In this document: positions 27,130 through 37,377 of the stretch, piece by piece
Layout of the letters: every line of letters begins with the position of its first letter
Position numbering within the stretch: the first letter of the stretch is position 1
DNA from: Lamprobacter sp046541315
Lineage (GTDB): Bacteria; Pseudomonadota; Gammaproteobacteria; Chromatiales; Chromatiaceae
DNA: 64,000 nucleotides
Reading direction: 5' to 3'
Assembly: GCF_046541315.1 (NCBI RefSeq)
Contig: NZ_JBKHDN010000001.1
Coordinates: 1 to 64,000, forward strand
Program-made: the position numbers and the translations under genes
The notes under the pieces: model-generated
What the model was told of the DNA's origin: nothing
Database searches by the model: none
Seen by the model: only the letters and a program-made list of their open reading frames with translations

Positions 27130-27172
27130 CACACAGTCTCCTGATCGACGGTTCCATCGCGAGCGCCCACCG

Positions 27173-28726
27173 ATGACCTCTATGATCCTTGCCTTCGCGC
27201 GCGCCCAGGCGCGTATCGCGGTGGGCCTCCTCGCCTGCGGCCTCCTCGTCACGCCGCTGGCAGCCGCCGCGACAGTCCCGGCAACCCCATTGATGACGCT
27301 CTACAAGTTCAACGGCCCGCTGGAGATCCCGTACTACGAGATCGGCCCCAATGGCCCAGGCCGAGCGGTCGGTCGCCTGCCGCAGGGAACCGCCGTCATC
27401 CCCTGTCTGGTGGTTCGCGACGGCCGCGCGCTCACCGATGCCGAAGGCACCCCTTACGTGGGCTTCGAGGTCGTCGTCAACCCGGCCGAGGACAAGGGCG
27501 AGCGTGCCAGGACGCGCTTCGAGCGGGCCTTTGCCGAGCGCGAATCGCTCCGGGTCGAGAACCACCATTGCGACGATTCCGTGCGCCATGTGCTCAATGT
27601 GCGCGACCTCTATATCCTGCGCAAGCCGCCCTTCTTTGCTCCGCCCGGCCAGGGCGATGCGGCCGTCGCCGAGCGGCAGGGGCACAGCCAGCTGGATAAG
27701 ATCGTGCGCGTCTTCCACAACTCGCCCGAGTGCGCCTCGGTCGACGCCGCCCTGCTCGGGCGGCGGGCGCGACTCGCGCTGGCCTGGGACCGCTTCATCG
27801 ACAGGCACCAGGGGCGCTGGGACCACACCGCGCTGGCCCGCGCCAAACACCTCGATTACAGCCTGCGCACGGCCATCTATGAGGGGCATCTCGATCGTGG
27901 TTGCTCGGCCTACGGCGCCTGTGAGCGCAATGTGGTGGTGCTCTCGATCCGTAACCGCGGCGTCGGTCAATGCCTGCAACGTCAGGGCTGCCGATTTCCA
28001 GGCGATTTCCAGGGCATCGCCTCCGATGTCTCGCAATACAATATCTGGGATGCCTACCTGACCCAGATCTCCGGGCTCACCTCCTGTTATCTGCGCACCG
28101 ACCTCGCCCAGCACGAGCATTACGAGCGTATCCAGGCCATGTACGCGCAGAGCGTCGGCGCTGCCGAGACCATCCTCTACGGCGGCACGCCGGCGCTGGC
28201 GACGGTATTCCCGGGCACCCCGCTGGATGCGCTGACCGAGCTACGCCATTACTACCATCCGCCGGCGATGGGTAAATGCTTTCCGCAGTATGATCGGATC
28301 GAGTACCTGTCCGGCGCTGTCGCCAACAAGGGCGCCGATCACGTCTTGCTCGCGAACCAGCGCATCCAGGTCGGGGACCGGATCGGCAGCGGTTATCGGT
28401 TCGAGGAGTTTCGCTTCGAGCAAAAGGGGCTGATCGATGCCGTGCGCATCGAGGACAACTACCCCGGCTTCATCGTCGACGCGCGTAAGGTCCGCTTGAG
28501 CGGCGGTCGCGGCTGCACGCCTTATGGCGTCTCCAGCGGCTGCCGCTTTTCCCGCATCGGCCGCTACCGGCGCACGCCGAGTTGGCTCAATGTCGGCCAG
28601 CCGCTGGCCATCAACTGCCGCGTCGAGGATCGCGGCGCCTCGTGCGACGACAGTGGCCGCGAGCGACGGATCACCGTCGGCGGCGCCTGCGATGTCGACA
28701 TGATGCCGGTCGCGCGGGTGCGTTAG
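27173..28726 (+). CDS. Secreted cysteine-rich protein of unknown function
   Basis: I do not recognise this family. The chosen ATG 27173 gives 517 residues with a signal peptide (ARIAVGLLACGLLVTPLAAAA). The mature part has 14 cysteines, an even number suited to disulfides, concentrated in segments such as GCSAYGACERN, GQCLQRQGCRFPG, LTSCYLR, GCTPYGVSSGCRFS and the C-terminal GACDVD. The middle has SQYNIWDAYLTQISGLTSC. No catalytic motif or membrane helix is apparent, so a periplasmic or extracellular, possibly carbohydrate- or surface-related role is only a guess. The frame is open back to a GTG at 27119; codon use looks native. Confidence 0.8.
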   Translation: MTSMILAFARAQARIAVGLLACGLLVTPLAAAATVPATPLMTLYKFNGPLEIPYYEIGPNGPGRAVGRLPQGTAVIPCLVVRDGRALTDAEGTPYVGFEVVVNPAEDKGERARTRFERAFAERESLRVENHHCDDSVRHVLNVRDLYILRKPPFFAPPGQGDAAVAERQGHSQLDKIVRVFHNSPECASVDAALLGRRARLALAWDRFIDRHQGRWDHTALARAKHLDYSLRTAIYEGHLDRGCSAYGACERNVVVLSIRNRGVGQCLQRQGCRFPGDFQGIASDVSQYNIWDAYLTQISGLTSCYLRTDLAQHEHYERIQAMYAQSVGAAETILYGGTPALATVFPGTPLDALTELRHYYHPPAMGKCFPQYDRIEYLSGAVANKGADHVLLANQRIQVGDRIGSGYRFEEFRFEQKGLIDAVRIEDNYPGFIVDARKVRLSGGRGCTPYGVSSGCRFSRIGRYRRTPSWLNVGQPLAINCRVEDRGASCDDSGRERRITVGGACDVDMMPVARVR

Positions 28727-28825
28727 GGGCTGTCCCCAGGGCGGGAAAACCGGCATAATCCAGCGCTTTCCCGAACCGACCTGCCTTTGGCAGATGGCAG
28801 GCGGATAACCAAGGGGGAGTCGCGT

Positions 28826-29611
28826 ATGCCATACGACAGCCATCTTTATCAGATCTTGGCCCCGAACCCGGCGCTGGTCGCGTCACAACTCGATCCGGAG
28901 GCCTTCGCCAAGCATTACACCGCAGGCTCGGTGCGTTATTACGCTGGCAAGGTGGTATTCGCGGAGATCGATCTCGATTACCGCCACCCCTATTTCAAGA
29001 TCGACGACGCGCTCGCGGCCTTGCAGCCACACCCGGACGGCCGGCCGAAGGCGACCAAGTTCATCTCCACCTACCGGGTGCTCGAGCACATCGATCTCGA
29101 GGCCATTCAGCGCCTCTTCCTGAGCACGCCGGAAGGCTATACCCTCGGACTCGCGCCGGCGCCTTACGACAAGACCCACGAGGCCGGCTTCCTGCGCATC
29201 TACGCCAATATCGCGCCGCTGCGCATGCTGGTGATGTCACGGCTCGATTTTCCCGCCTTTGGCAAGTACATCACCGATCCGGACTTCCCCAAGGGCGCGC
29301 CGAAACAGTTCTACACCCAGGTCGACCTGGATATCGAGCACTTCCTCGAGGAATTCGAGGAGCGCCCGACCATGCACCCGCCGATCCCCGGTTTGCATCC
29401 CTCGAATCTGCGCGCCGCCATCATGGAGCTGCGCGCCGAGCCGAGCAAGCTGACCAAGGGGCTGCGTCTCGACAGCGCCTTCGACACCATTCCCTACAAG
29501 GTCATTCGCCACGGTTTCATGTTCGCCTCGCAAGAGGCGACCCGTTTCTTCCCGATGCCAACGCTGGATGAGATCGAGGCGACCCATTATCGCTTCTGGC
29601 GCGCCATGTGA
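28826..29611 (+). CDS. Conserved-looking hypothetical protein
   Basis: A 261-residue soluble protein that I cannot assign. ATG 28826 has a strong ribosome-binding site (GGGGGAG, seven bases upstream). The sequence is rich in aromatic residues and prolines, with PYYFK-like YRHPYFKIDDAL, DKTHEAGFLRIYANIAPLRMLV and a C-terminal PMPTLDEIEATHYRFWRAM. There is no signal peptide, helix-turn-helix, P-loop or membrane span. It stands between the secreted cysteine-rich gene (99 bp) and hppA (117 bp), all on the plus strand, but nothing links their functions. Confidence 0.8.
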   Translation: MPYDSHLYQILAPNPALVASQLDPEAFAKHYTAGSVRYYAGKVVFAEIDLDYRHPYFKIDDALAALQPHPDGRPKATKFISTYRVLEHIDLEAIQRLFLSTPEGYTLGLAPAPYDKTHEAGFLRIYANIAPLRMLVMSRLDFPAFGKYITDPDFPKGAPKQFYTQVDLDIEHFLEEFEERPTMHPPIPGLHPSNLRAAIMELRAEPSKLTKGLRLDSAFDTIPYKVIRHGFMFASQEATRFFPMPTLDEIEATHYRFWRAM

Positions 29612-29728
29612 CGGTATCGCCCTCGCGGTGGACGCGGGCTGCTCCAGGCCACCGCCGCGTCAGCGGCTCGACCCGCTGAACATGACAACGACAACGATTC
29701 GAGCGAGAAGGAGAGTCATCTGAATACC

Positions 29729-31750
<2,022 letters not shown>

Positions 31751-31844
31751 TCCATCGACCACGTCGTTCGACTGCTTCCCGATGCGAGAGCCACTGTCCA
31801 GCCCTCCTCGGGAAGCAGCCAATGGACAATCGCACAGGCATACG

Positions 31845-31875
31845 CCGACACCGGGCAACCGGCGTCGGTTTCATT
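31845..31875 (+). terminator. Possible terminator after hppA
   Basis: CCGACACCGG, loop GCAA and CCGGCGTCGG form a ten-base stem with one mismatch, followed by TTTCATTT. It lies about 100 bp after hppA, between convergent genes. Confidence 0.5.
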
Positions 31876-31945
31876 TATTCATGGTCGGCCTCGCGCGCGC
31901 TTGCCCGGCGAGGATCGGGCGATGGCCGCAGACTACTGCCGCAGA

Positions 31946-33376
31946 CTATTCTGGGCTCTCGCCAAGCGTCTGATAGTACTGCTTGATATCCTCGCCGATG
32001 GTGGCGGTGATCTGATAGAAGACCTCGTGCGAGATCAGCACCGGCTGGTTGCCGATCTGATCGGCCTGAGCACAGGTCTCGGCGATGAGACGGTAGAGGT
32101 AATTGAGCACGAAGCGCGGCTGGCGCAGCTTGTCCAATGCCCCCAGGATCTCGCGCTGCGGGATCGCCGAGGCAAAGAGATTATCCAGCGGATAGGGATG
32201 ACTCGGATCGGCCCGGCAGATGCGCAGGCGGGCCGACATCATGTCGAATAACTGCTTATCGCCCCAGCGAAACGGATAAATGATCTTCTGTTTGTCGAAG
32301 CGCGCCTCATTGGCCTTCTCGGTGCTGGCCTTGCGCACGGATTCGTAGAGCTGGCGCGGCAGCAGCATCTTGAAGCTGAGGTTCGGATGCAGTTGCAGGA
32401 TGCGGTTGTTCCAGAGCGGCCAGACGAAGTCCTGCATGCGTTCGCGGTCGCCATTGATCAATGAGGGCTCGTCGACCTTGTCCATGACCACCACGATCTG
32501 CTGATAGCCAAGGCTGAGCATGATATCGATGAACTTGGTCGCGAATAACCGGCGCACATCGTCATCGTCGCGCCAGCCGCCGCGCTTCACGTCCTGATCC
32601 TTGAGATAGCTCGGCGGAATCCAATGCAGCGCGCGCTCGACATCGCGCATATTGCGATCGCGCACCAGAATCTCGCGCTCGGCGGAACGCGCGACCCCGC
32701 GGTAGAAGTTCCGCTGCGCCAACGGCGCGATCCCCAGTGTCATCAGCCCAACGATCAGGCCCTTGAGGCTGCTGAAGAAGCCCTTGATCAGCCCGCGCGG
32801 CAACAACCGTCTCGCCAACGAGCTCATGATGCGGTTGTAGCGATCCGGCGGACCGCTGACATAAAACGCCATCAGCATCATCAGATCATGACGGCGATAG
32901 CGCTCCAGACGTTCCAAGGGCACGTCCGTGTTCTTGATCTCGCTGAGCAAGGCCTCCATGCCGCAGACCAAAATCGCATCGAGATGTTGCGCCAAGCCAA
33001 AATCCTTCAGCGTGATCGGCTCTTGACGGCGCCGGTCCTGCTGCTCCCGCTTGCGCTTAAACGCCTCGAGGAAACCGTTGAAGTCATCGTAACGCAGCAT
33101 CAGGATGTTCTCCTCATGCTCGCGGTTGAAGTGCTCGATGTTCTTTTCCAGGGCCAGGCGCAGCGCTGACTTGCCGCTCCCCTTCACGCCGAAAATCATC
33201 GAGGTGCCGCGTCCGGGCGGTTCACCGAAGAACTTGTCCCAGGCCTGATGATTGAAGGTGTAGTCGGATTCGTTCAGAAGCTCCTCGAACACCTTGTCGT
33301 TCTGCGCTTCTTCCTCGATGAAAGGGTTGCGAACGAGCCCATGGGACCCCAGGAATTGCGACATCGTCATAGACAT
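31946..33376 (-). CDS. P-loop ATPase of unassigned family
   Basis: A 476-residue ATPase: Walker A GVKGSGKSA at 63-71 and Walker B IVVVMDKVDEP at about 294-304 leave a long insert between them. That insert includes a hydrophobic stretch near 195-220 (LIKGFFSSLKGLIVGLMTLGIAPLA) that may associate with the membrane. The layout resembles KAP- or STAND-type NTPases, or the loosely defined Sll1717-type ATPases, but I cannot fix the family. A small two-helix membrane protein is encoded 150 bp upstream on the same strand, which suggests a functional pair. Convergent with hppA. Confidence 0.85.
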   Translation of the reverse strand: MSMTMSQFLGSHGLVRNPFIEEEAQNDKVFEELLNESDYTFNHQAWDKFFGEPPGRGTSMIFGVKGSGKSALRLALEKNIEHFNREHEENILMLRYDDFNGFLEAFKRKREQQDRRRQEPITLKDFGLAQHLDAILVCGMEALLSEIKNTDVPLERLERYRRHDLMMLMAFYVSGPPDRYNRIMSSLARRLLPRGLIKGFFSSLKGLIVGLMTLGIAPLAQRNFYRGVARSAEREILVRDRNMRDVERALHWIPPSYLKDQDVKRGGWRDDDDVRRLFATKFIDIMLSLGYQQIVVVMDKVDEPSLINGDRERMQDFVWPLWNNRILQLHPNLSFKMLLPRQLYESVRKASTEKANEARFDKQKIIYPFRWGDKQLFDMMSARLRICRADPSHPYPLDNLFASAIPQREILGALDKLRQPRFVLNYLYRLIAETCAQADQIGNQPVLISHEVFYQITATIGEDIKQYYQTLGESPE

Positions 33377-33526
33377 GGGAAAGATACCTGTTCGCCGTCA
33401 ACGTCGGCCGCGCCGGGGCCGCCACCGAGGTATCGGTGGCCGACGCGCGCAGGCCTCAGCACGCTCTGTTGGCATCCGCTCGCGCTGCCGAGCAGAGGTG
33501 CTGCGGGGATTGTGGTTGGACTGTGA

Positions 33527-33802
33527 TCAGAGTTTTGGCGAGTGTTCGACCAGGATGTAGAAGAGCACCGCAAAGGAGACGCCCATCATCACGAAACGCG
33601 GCCAGAGGGATTTATCCGCGTAATTGTGCAGCTTGCGCTTCAGTTCGCAGATGAACCCCCCTTCAGGCGACTCGCGCATCCGGCATAGGTGGAGTGCGAG
33701 CCGTGCCAGGAGACGACGCGCCACATCGAAGACAGCATATAAAAAGAAAATGAGCGCCAGAAATGTCGCCAAACCGAGTAGCCAGTTCTCTAGATGTCCC
33801 AT
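33527..33802 (-). CDS. Small two-helix membrane protein
   Basis: A 91-residue protein beginning MGHLENWLLG at ATG 33802 (an in-frame TTG lies four codons upstream). Predicted helices span about 8-28 and 69-87, with a basic, cysteine-containing cytoplasmic loop (RRLLARLALHLCRMRESPEGGFICELKRKL) between them. No family recognised. Its position just upstream of the P-loop ATPase on the same strand makes it a candidate membrane anchor or partner for that protein. Confidence 0.7.
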   Translation of the reverse strand: MGHLENWLLGLATFLALIFFLYAVFDVARRLLARLALHLCRMRESPEGGFICELKRKLHNYADKSLWPRFVMMGVSFAVLFYILVEHSPKL

Positions 33803-33994
33803 GATGCTATACAACCGTTAGGGGCCCTACGCTTGAGGGAGGACCCTACCCCGAAGGTCGAGGGGCTATCCTGCCATAGTGGCGGGACGCTGTCTTGTCG
33901 ATCGCGCATTGAAAGATCTCGCCGACCCAGTCCCGCCGCGCTGGCCAGCCCCACCGTCGCCTTCTTCACCCCCGGAAGACGCCGATCGCCCTCC

Positions 33995-35206
33995 TCAGTG
34001 CGGCGAAGTCAGCACATCTGCGGACTGGTCCGCCCACGCCACCGCCTGGAGATAGGCTTCGGTCATCTGCGCAGGGGTCAGCCGCGCAAACCGGGCTTGT
34101 TGGAAATCACCCTGTTCGTAGGCGATGACGCTCGTCAGCGCCTCGCCATAAGGCCCCTGGCGATGTAACAGCGCGTCACGCACCTCGCTGGTCAGCGGCA
34201 GCGCATCGAGCACCTCCGCCAGCGGCGCCCGCATCATCGCATCCAGCAGCGAGAACAGCCCCACGGTGAAATAGATGTCGGCATGCGCGCGCCCGGCGAG
34301 CATCGCCAGCAGCTCGCACATCTTGGCGCGCTGAATCCCTTGAGCCATCAGCTCGCTGGACTGGTTGTCGAGCTTGGCGAGCAGCAACAACGAGGCCCAG
34401 CGCCGGATCCTTTGGGGGCCAAGATAGACCACCGCCGCGCGCAAGGATTCCACCTCCCTGGGCAACGCGAAGAAGGCGGAATTGAGGTGGCGCAATAGTT
34501 TGTAGCTGAGCCTGACATCATGGCCGATGATCTCCTCGAGTTCGGCGACATCGACCTCCGGATTCTGCAGCCTGGTCGTCAGCTCCAGCAGCTTGAGCCG
34601 GTTGAGCGGGATCTGGGTCCCCTGCACGATCGTCGGCCGGGACAGGAAGTAGCCCTGGAAGTAATCGAACCCGAGCTGTTTGCAGTATTCGAAGGCCTCC
34701 TCGTTTTCAACCTTTTCCGCCAGCAACTTGACATCGTAGGCCTGGAACGATCGGACTTGCTCAACGAGTTCCTCTCGCGACCAGTTCATGATATCGAGCT
34801 TGACGATGTGCGCGAACTCCATCAAGGGTCGCACCGACGCCTGGAACACACAATCATCCAGTGCCACCATGAAGCCGTCATCCACATAGGCCCGCAAGCC
34901 GGCGATCACCTCGGCATCGGGCTGCACGTCCTCCAGCACCTCCAGCACCACGCGTTGCGCGGGTAATGGCAGCGACTGACGCTCGACGAAGAAGCGCCGG
35001 GAGAGATTGATGAAGGCGCGATGCGGGCCAACGATGCGATCGAGGCCGAACTCCAGGAACACGTTCACGATCACCTGCGAGGTCGCCCGGTCGCCATCCA
35101 CCTCCCCCGCAGCGTTGCCGGAACCATCGCGGAACAAGAGTTCATAGCCGTAGAGCTTTGAGTGACGGTCGAAGATCGGCTGACGCCCGACGAAAATCTC
35201 GTCCAT
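33995..35206 (-). CDS. EAL-like and HDOD domain signalling protein
   Basis: A 403-residue protein with the YuxH-type layout: a degenerate EAL domain (about 1-205) followed by an HDOD domain (about 210-390, with IGHDVRLSYKLLRHLNSAFF). The EAL signature is replaced by GYELLFR, and the metal-binding acidic residues of active phosphodiesterases are incomplete, so it is unlikely to hydrolyse cyclic-di-GMP and may act as a binding or scaffold protein. HDOD proteins are common in flagellar, pilus and stress signalling; nothing here shows which. The neighbours are unrelated. Confidence 0.9.
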   Translation of the reverse strand: MDEIFVGRQPIFDRHSKLYGYELLFRDGSGNAAGEVDGDRATSQVIVNVFLEFGLDRIVGPHRAFINLSRRFFVERQSLPLPAQRVVLEVLEDVQPDAEVIAGLRAYVDDGFMVALDDCVFQASVRPLMEFAHIVKLDIMNWSREELVEQVRSFQAYDVKLLAEKVENEEAFEYCKQLGFDYFQGYFLSRPTIVQGTQIPLNRLKLLELTTRLQNPEVDVAELEEIIGHDVRLSYKLLRHLNSAFFALPREVESLRAAVVYLGPQRIRRWASLLLLAKLDNQSSELMAQGIQRAKMCELLAMLAGRAHADIYFTVGLFSLLDAMMRAPLAEVLDALPLTSEVRDALLHRQGPYGEALTSVIAYEQGDFQQARFARLTPAQMTEAYLQAVAWADQSADVLTSPH

Positions 35207-35319
35207 CGTGTCTCTCCTTGGGGGTGCTGTCTCGCGACGCGTTGTTCATCGCTCGCGCCACTGCCTGCAACCGCGCAGTCTATCACCGAGCGGGAACGGC
35301 AACGGCAGCCGGCGGTCCG

Positions 35320-37377
35320 CTAGGTGCCCGCGCCGGCGGCATCGAGTCGGGAACAGCGCACCCAGCGTCCTCCTGGCAGTCGTTGGATCTGCGGGTAGGC
35401 CCGCGCGCACTCGGGAATGGCGAGTGGGCAGCGCGGATGAAAGTGACAACCGGCCGGAGGCGTCGCGGGTGACGGCATATCGCCCGCGAGCCGGATGATC
35501 TGGCGGCGCTCGGCCTTGTCCATCATCGGCACCGCCGAGAGCAGCGCCTGCGTATAGGGATGGCGCGGCTCATCGAGCACCTCGGCGGCGCGACCCTGCT
35601 CGACGATCCGGCCCAGATACATCACCGCGACCTCATGCGCCAGATAGGCGACGACCGAGAGATCGTGCGTGATGAACAGATAGCTAAGCCCAAGCCTGTC
35701 CTGTAGCCGCTTGAGCAGGTTCAGGATCTGCGCCTGCACCGAGACATCCAGGGCGCTGGTCGGCTCGTCGCAGATGATCACTTTGGGTTCGACCGCGAGC
35801 GCGCGGGCAATGCAGATGCGTTGACGCTGGCCGCCGGAGAACTCATGGGGGTAGCGATCCATCGCCTGCTCGCCGATGCCGACCTGCTCCAGCAACGCCG
35901 CCACCCGCCGCCGCCGTGCCGCGCGGCCCTGTTCGAGGGCCAGCGATTGTAGCCCCTCGCCAACGATATCGCCGACCAACATGCGTGGATTCATCGAGGC
36001 AAAGGGGTCTTGGAAGATGATCTGCAGATCCTTGCGATAGCGGCGCATCCGCCCAGCCCCAATCGCAGCGAGATCAACGCCGTTATAGCGCACCTGGCCA
36101 GCGGTGGGCGACACCAGCCGCAGGAGCGCCTTGCCAACGGTGGTCTTGCCGCACCCCGACTCGCCGACCAGGGCCAGGGTCCGCCCGGCCCGCAGGCTCA
36201 GATCGACCCCGTCGACCGCCTTCACATGGCCAACCGTGCTGCGGAACAGACCGCGCTGAATCGGGAAGTGGACCCGTAGCCCCTCAACGCTGAGCAATAC
36301 CGGCGCGGCGGGCTCGGCGGGTTCCCCTCGCGCCGCGTCCAAGCCCGGTTCGCCGGCGGCCGCCTCCGCCGCGCTCGCTCCAGTGCCTGCCTCCTGGAAA
36401 CCCGCTGCCCCCTCGGCCCAGAGCAGACAGCGCACCTGTTGCTCGTGGTGGGGCCGAAACCAACCGATCGGGGCCGCGCGACAGGCGGGCATGACCTGAG
36501 GGCAGCGCTCGGCAAAGCGACAGCCGACGAAGGCCCGATCCAGCGCTGGCACCCGACCCGGGATCACCGCCAGCTCGCCACGGCGCTTGCGCGCGCTCGG
36601 CACGCTCGCCATCAGCTGGCGGCTGTACGGATGCGCCGGCGCCGCAAAGAAGGTCGCGACGCTGGCCTGCTCGACGATCTGCCCGGCATACATCACCGCC
36701 AGCCGGTCGGCGGTCTCGGCGACCACCCCGAGGTCATGGGTGATCAGCAGCACCGCCATCCCGGTTCGCGCTTGCAGCCCTTTGAGCAATTGCAGCACTT
36801 GCGCCTGGATGGTGACATCCAGCGCGGTGGTTGGTTCATCGGCAATCAGCAGTTGCGGGTCGCCGGCGAGCGCCATGGCGATCATCACCCGCTGCTTCAT
36901 GCCACCCGAGAGCTGGTGCGGGAATTCGCGCGCGCGCCGCGCGGGATCGGGAATCCCCACCGCCCGCAGCAGTTCGACCACCCGCGCGCCGACCGCCGCC
37001 TTCGGCAGACGCTGGTGCAGCCGCACCGCCTCGGCGATCTGCTCGCCGACCCTGAGCACCGGGTTCAGCGAGGTCTGCGGTTCCTGGAAGATCATCGCCA
37101 TGCGCCCACCGCGCACGCCGCGCATCTCGCGCTCGGTCAAGGCCAGCAGCTCGCGGCCAGCGAGCCGCACCGAGCCATCGGTGATGCGACCCGACAGCGG
37201 CAGCAAGCGCATCAGCGACAACGCCGTCATCGACTTGCCACAGCCAGACTCGCCCAGCAGTGCGAGGGTCTCGCCCCGGCGGATCTCGAAATCGATGCCA
37301 TCGCAGACCCGCACCGGCCGCTCGTCGGCGCCGAGCTGCGCCGTCAGATTCGAGACCTGCAGCAAGCCGTCGCTCAT
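35320..37377 (-). CDS. Peptide-type ABC transporter, two fused ATP-binding domains
   Basis: A 685-residue protein with two complete ATPase domains, equivalent to DppD plus DppF or E. coli YejF. Domain 1 has Walker A GESGCGKSM at 42-50 and LSGGMKQRVMIAMAL; domain 2 has GESGCGKTT near 410 and FSGGQRQRICIARAL. Both carry the C-terminal oligopeptide extension (CRFAERCPQVMPAC and CHFHPRCPLAIPEC), whose cysteines could bind an iron-sulfur cluster. An Ala/Glu-rich linker joins them. It overlaps the upstream permease gene by four bases and ends the four-gene operon. Confidence 0.95.
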   Translation of the reverse strand: MSDGLLQVSNLTAQLGADERPVRVCDGIDFEIRRGETLALLGESGCGKSMTALSLMRLLPLSGRITDGSVRLAGRELLALTEREMRGVRGGRMAMIFQEPQTSLNPVLRVGEQIAEAVRLHQRLPKAAVGARVVELLRAVGIPDPARRAREFPHQLSGGMKQRVMIAMALAGDPQLLIADEPTTALDVTIQAQVLQLLKGLQARTGMAVLLITHDLGVVAETADRLAVMYAGQIVEQASVATFFAAPAHPYSRQLMASVPSARKRRGELAVIPGRVPALDRAFVGCRFAERCPQVMPACRAAPIGWFRPHHEQQVRCLLWAEGAAGFQEAGTGASAAEAAAGEPGLDAARGEPAEPAAPVLLSVEGLRVHFPIQRGLFRSTVGHVKAVDGVDLSLRAGRTLALVGESGCGKTTVGKALLRLVSPTAGQVRYNGVDLAAIGAGRMRRYRKDLQIIFQDPFASMNPRMLVGDIVGEGLQSLALEQGRAARRRRVAALLEQVGIGEQAMDRYPHEFSGGQRQRICIARALAVEPKVIICDEPTSALDVSVQAQILNLLKRLQDRLGLSYLFITHDLSVVAYLAHEVAVMYLGRIVEQGRAAEVLDEPRHPYTQALLSAVPMMDKAERRQIIRLAGDMPSPATPPAGCHFHPRCPLAIPECARAYPQIQRLPGGRWVRCSRLDAAGAGT

